Below are positions 61,889-64,000 of a stretch of 64,000 bases of DNA, piece after piece; positions within the stretch are counted from its first letter, which is position 1; the number at the start of each line of letters is the position of its first letter. The DNA is taken from positions 30,816,001 through 30,880,000 of the forward strand of contig CM072806.1 of NCBI GenBank assembly GCA_037013495.1, in the 5' to 3' direction. The notes beneath the pieces are model-generated. The model ran no database searches and was not told the origin of the DNA. It worked only from the letters and a program-made list of their open reading frames with translations. This stretch comes from Hippophae tibetana (lineage: Eukaryota > Streptophyta > Magnoliopsida > Rosales > Elaeagnaceae). Made by a program: the position numbers and the translations under genes.

Positions 61889-63843
61889 TGATGAACGAAA
61901 ACCGGCATCGCCGATTCCCGCAAATACTTTGGTTTTAATATTTATAAAACTCTCGCAAGTGCACGAATCATTTTGAAGAAAATGATAAGTATACTCCCAA
62001 GGTCGATCTAAGGAAGGAATGTATGTGGTTTTTAATTTATTATTCAAACTTTTAAAAACGAAATTAAATCCTAAACATCCTGTCACGATAGTTTGGTTTT
62101 TGTGTTTTTAATCTACTTACATAAAATAAACATAGATTCAATAAACATTTATGCAAATTTTATCATTTATAATGGCGGAGTATTTATGGATATAATAACT
62201 AAGTTAATTATGCTTGCTCATATTATCTAGGTTATTAAGGATATGAATTGATATTTATTGATTCTCCCTTTTTTGTATGAATACCACCTTTGGTGGGGTT
62301 AGATATTCTTTGTTAACTAAACAAATCAATTAACACCTATGGGTGGGGTTGATAACTAATTTGCTTAATTAAATTAATTCCTTTTTCTAAGAGATTGAAA
62401 ATGAACCATTTAAATGCCACCTTTGGTGGGGTTAGACAGTTTAAACTTTATTCAAGGTGTCCAAATTAAACCAAAGAATTTAGTTATCCGAGTACTAACT
62501 TTCAAGTTTTAAAACCACTACCGAAAACATGTTGTCAATACATTTTCAGATAATAATTCTTATAAAAACTTTTGAAATAGAGCTTCACTCTAACTACCGG
62601 GCGATTGTACCATCAAATAAAAGAGCACTACTCTAAATCAGACCGGATAACTAAACCTTAAAATCTAATTTTCAGGTTTAAGTTTGTAATGAAAAATAAT
62701 ATATTTCTCTCTAACATTCTTAATATAAAATCATGAATAAAAATAAAATCAATTCATTTTAGAGATTTTTACCTATTTAATATTTCGCAAGCATAACAAC
62801 GTTATTATTACATCATGTTTACTAAATAGCCAGCAGAGTTAAATTTAACCACAGACAAATTAAATATAACATGTAAGAATAAAGCATAAAAATAACTGTA
62901 AAGAAAATAAAATCCTTACAGAACTTCGACGCTATTCCCGTTGCTGGAAGAACTCCAAGCGGAATTTGCACTCCCATTTATTGAATCAAAGAGCTAAAAT
63001 ATTACAAAAACATAACTAGTTCTTCCCAAAAAAGGAAGAACTCTAAATCTAAGAGAAATTAACTAAGAAAAGCTAAAAACTAAGAAAACATAAGAAAAAC
63101 TAAGAAAAACTAAAGAATCCTAAAAATCTAAGAAAAGAGAGAAAAGAATGTATTTGGAGGTGTTTTTAGGTGTGATTTTGAAGTGAAGGGAAGGGGGGTA
63201 TTTATAGGTGAGGATGGAGAGAAAAAATGAGTAAAAAAATGTAAAAAAAATGTAAAAACGCGTAATGGAAATGCTGACGTCATTGATGACGTCAGCATGA
63301 CGTCATGGGGCTGCTGCACGTGAAAAATGAGTGTCGGCGCGCGCGTGAACAGTAACCCGCGCGCAGTGCTGCGCGCGTGAACAGTAACCCGCGCGCAGTG
63401 CTGCGCGCGTGAACAGTAACCCGCGCGCAGTGCTGCGCGCATGAACAGTAACCCGCGCGCAGTGCTGCGCGCATGAACAGTACCCGCGCGCAGTTTGGGC
63501 GGAGCTGGGTGCTGGGGCGCGGCGGCTGGGCGGCGCGGCGGCGCGTTTTTCTTCTTTTTGACATTTTTGACCTTTTTGACCCATTTTGTCCAATTTTTCC
63601 ATATTTGTCGACCTTTCCGCATTTATTTATTAATATATTTGTTATGTATTGCTTCCAGTATTCTTCTTTGAGTCTTTAAGTTGCATTTTTAAGCCAAAAT
63701 ACCTGAAAAACAATAAAAATACCCGTGATTCCGAAAAAGACAAATTTATATAAATATATGATAAAACATATAAATATATATATTTTTAATTAATTAATGT
63801 GCATAAAATCATGGTTATTTTAGTGCTTTTTGAGCACTCATCA
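61889..63843 (-). mobile_element. Full-length family A LTR (copy A5), reverse strand
   Basis: It is 1955 bp, from TGATGAG (at 63843, minus strand) to TTCATCA (at 61889). It has the GC-rich hairpin array at 63339-63494, a TATA box (CTATAAATA, near 63205), a poly(A) signal (near 62985) and a full U5. Its 3' side is flanked by CCACG and a Copia fragment. Its 5' side is flanked by T-rich DNA without that 5-mer, so it has no target duplication of its own. It looks whole as an LTR. Confidence 0.9.
63339..63494. repeat. GC-rich 32-bp minisatellite with hairpin core, five units (second locus)
   Basis: Same unit as at 57989-58146. Two of the five units read GCATGAACAGT instead of GCGTGAACAGT and the outermost lacks one A. 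Confidence 0.93.
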
Positions 63844-64000
63844 CATTTTATATTTTGAATTTTGAATTTTTTTTTCTTTGTTTTGTTTTTTTTTTTTTTT
63901 TGAATTTAAGTGAATGGACAGAATTTTTGAAACAAACGAATTTTATTTCATCTGAATTTTTATTACACGCAAACTAAAACAAAGGAAAATACAATAATGG
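63844..64000. other. T-rich low-complexity sequence at the window edge
   Basis: The 'TTTTGAATTTTGAATTTTTT' texture resembles the low-complexity DNA at 61500-61560, so it may be more family A internal DNA. Nothing else recognisable. Confidence 0.4.

Noticed and set aside
61847-62086. Minus-strand frame of 79 codons running from LTR into Copia DNA
   Set aside because: It crosses the LTR/Copia boundary at 61889 by chance; only the part below 61889 has Copia similarity.
63128-63622. Minus-strand frame of 164 codons and two companions
   Set aside because: Same explanation as at 57779-58274: repeat-driven frames in an LTR, upstream of and across its TATA box.

Overview
The window is nuclear DNA from a dicot-type flowering plant. 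It is AT-rich and has one convincing host gene. The rest is layered remains of LTR retrotransposons (Ty3/Gypsy Athila type and Ty1/Copia), LINEs, small CACTA-type elements, plastid DNA fragments and simple repeats. Plant origin is shown by the F-box gene, by psbC, ycf1, ndhC and ndhK fragments of plastid origin, and by Athila and Copia elements with typical plant primer sites. I cannot name the species. All reading was by eye, so edges given as approximate are approximate.

Layout. 1-4.3 kb: AT-rich DNA with a LINE remnant and a Copia gag remnant on the minus strand. 4.37-6.28 kb: a solo LTR ('family A') inside the LTR of another Copia element whose primer site is at 6533. 7.7-8.6 kb: a plastid DNA mosaic (psbC twice in opposite directions, ycf1). 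10.5-13.1 kb: the F-box gene (minus strand), with an intact single-exon coding region, a probable 1.17-kb intron in its 5' leader and a core promoter near 13.1 kb. 13.1-20.3 kb: AT-rich intergenic DNA with a decayed LINE (16.65-18.06 kb). 20.35-31.42 kb: an old 11-kb Athila-type element ('family B', minus strand) with both LTRs and a matching 5-bp target duplication; a solo LTR of a third family ('C') sits inside its 3' LTR. 31.5-32.0 kb: plastid ndhK/ndhC. 34-38.2 kb: a decayed LINE (minus strand) holding a truncated family A LTR. 38.5-45.4 kb: sequence I do not recognise, holding two more solo LTRs (family A and family B). 45.4-48.2 kb: an internally deleted Copia. 50.06-52.77 kb: a second broken Copia with a 161-bp CACTA MITE in it. 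53.44-56.77 kb: the best preserved element, a Tork/Tnt1-like Copia, cut by family A sequence at 56768. 56.77-63.84 kb: a rearranged cluster of very young family A sequence (a fold-back LTR, an Athila-like 3' internal region without recognisable pol, and a full LTR in reverse).

No set of genes here forms a pathway. The only likely functional host product is the F-box protein, an SCF ubiquitin-ligase substrate adaptor. The most unusual structures are the 56.8-63.8 kb family A cluster, whose breakpoint falls at the edge of a GC-rich array of perfect hairpins, and the inverted plastid mosaic at 7.7 kb. I found no sign of a wholly new biological system.
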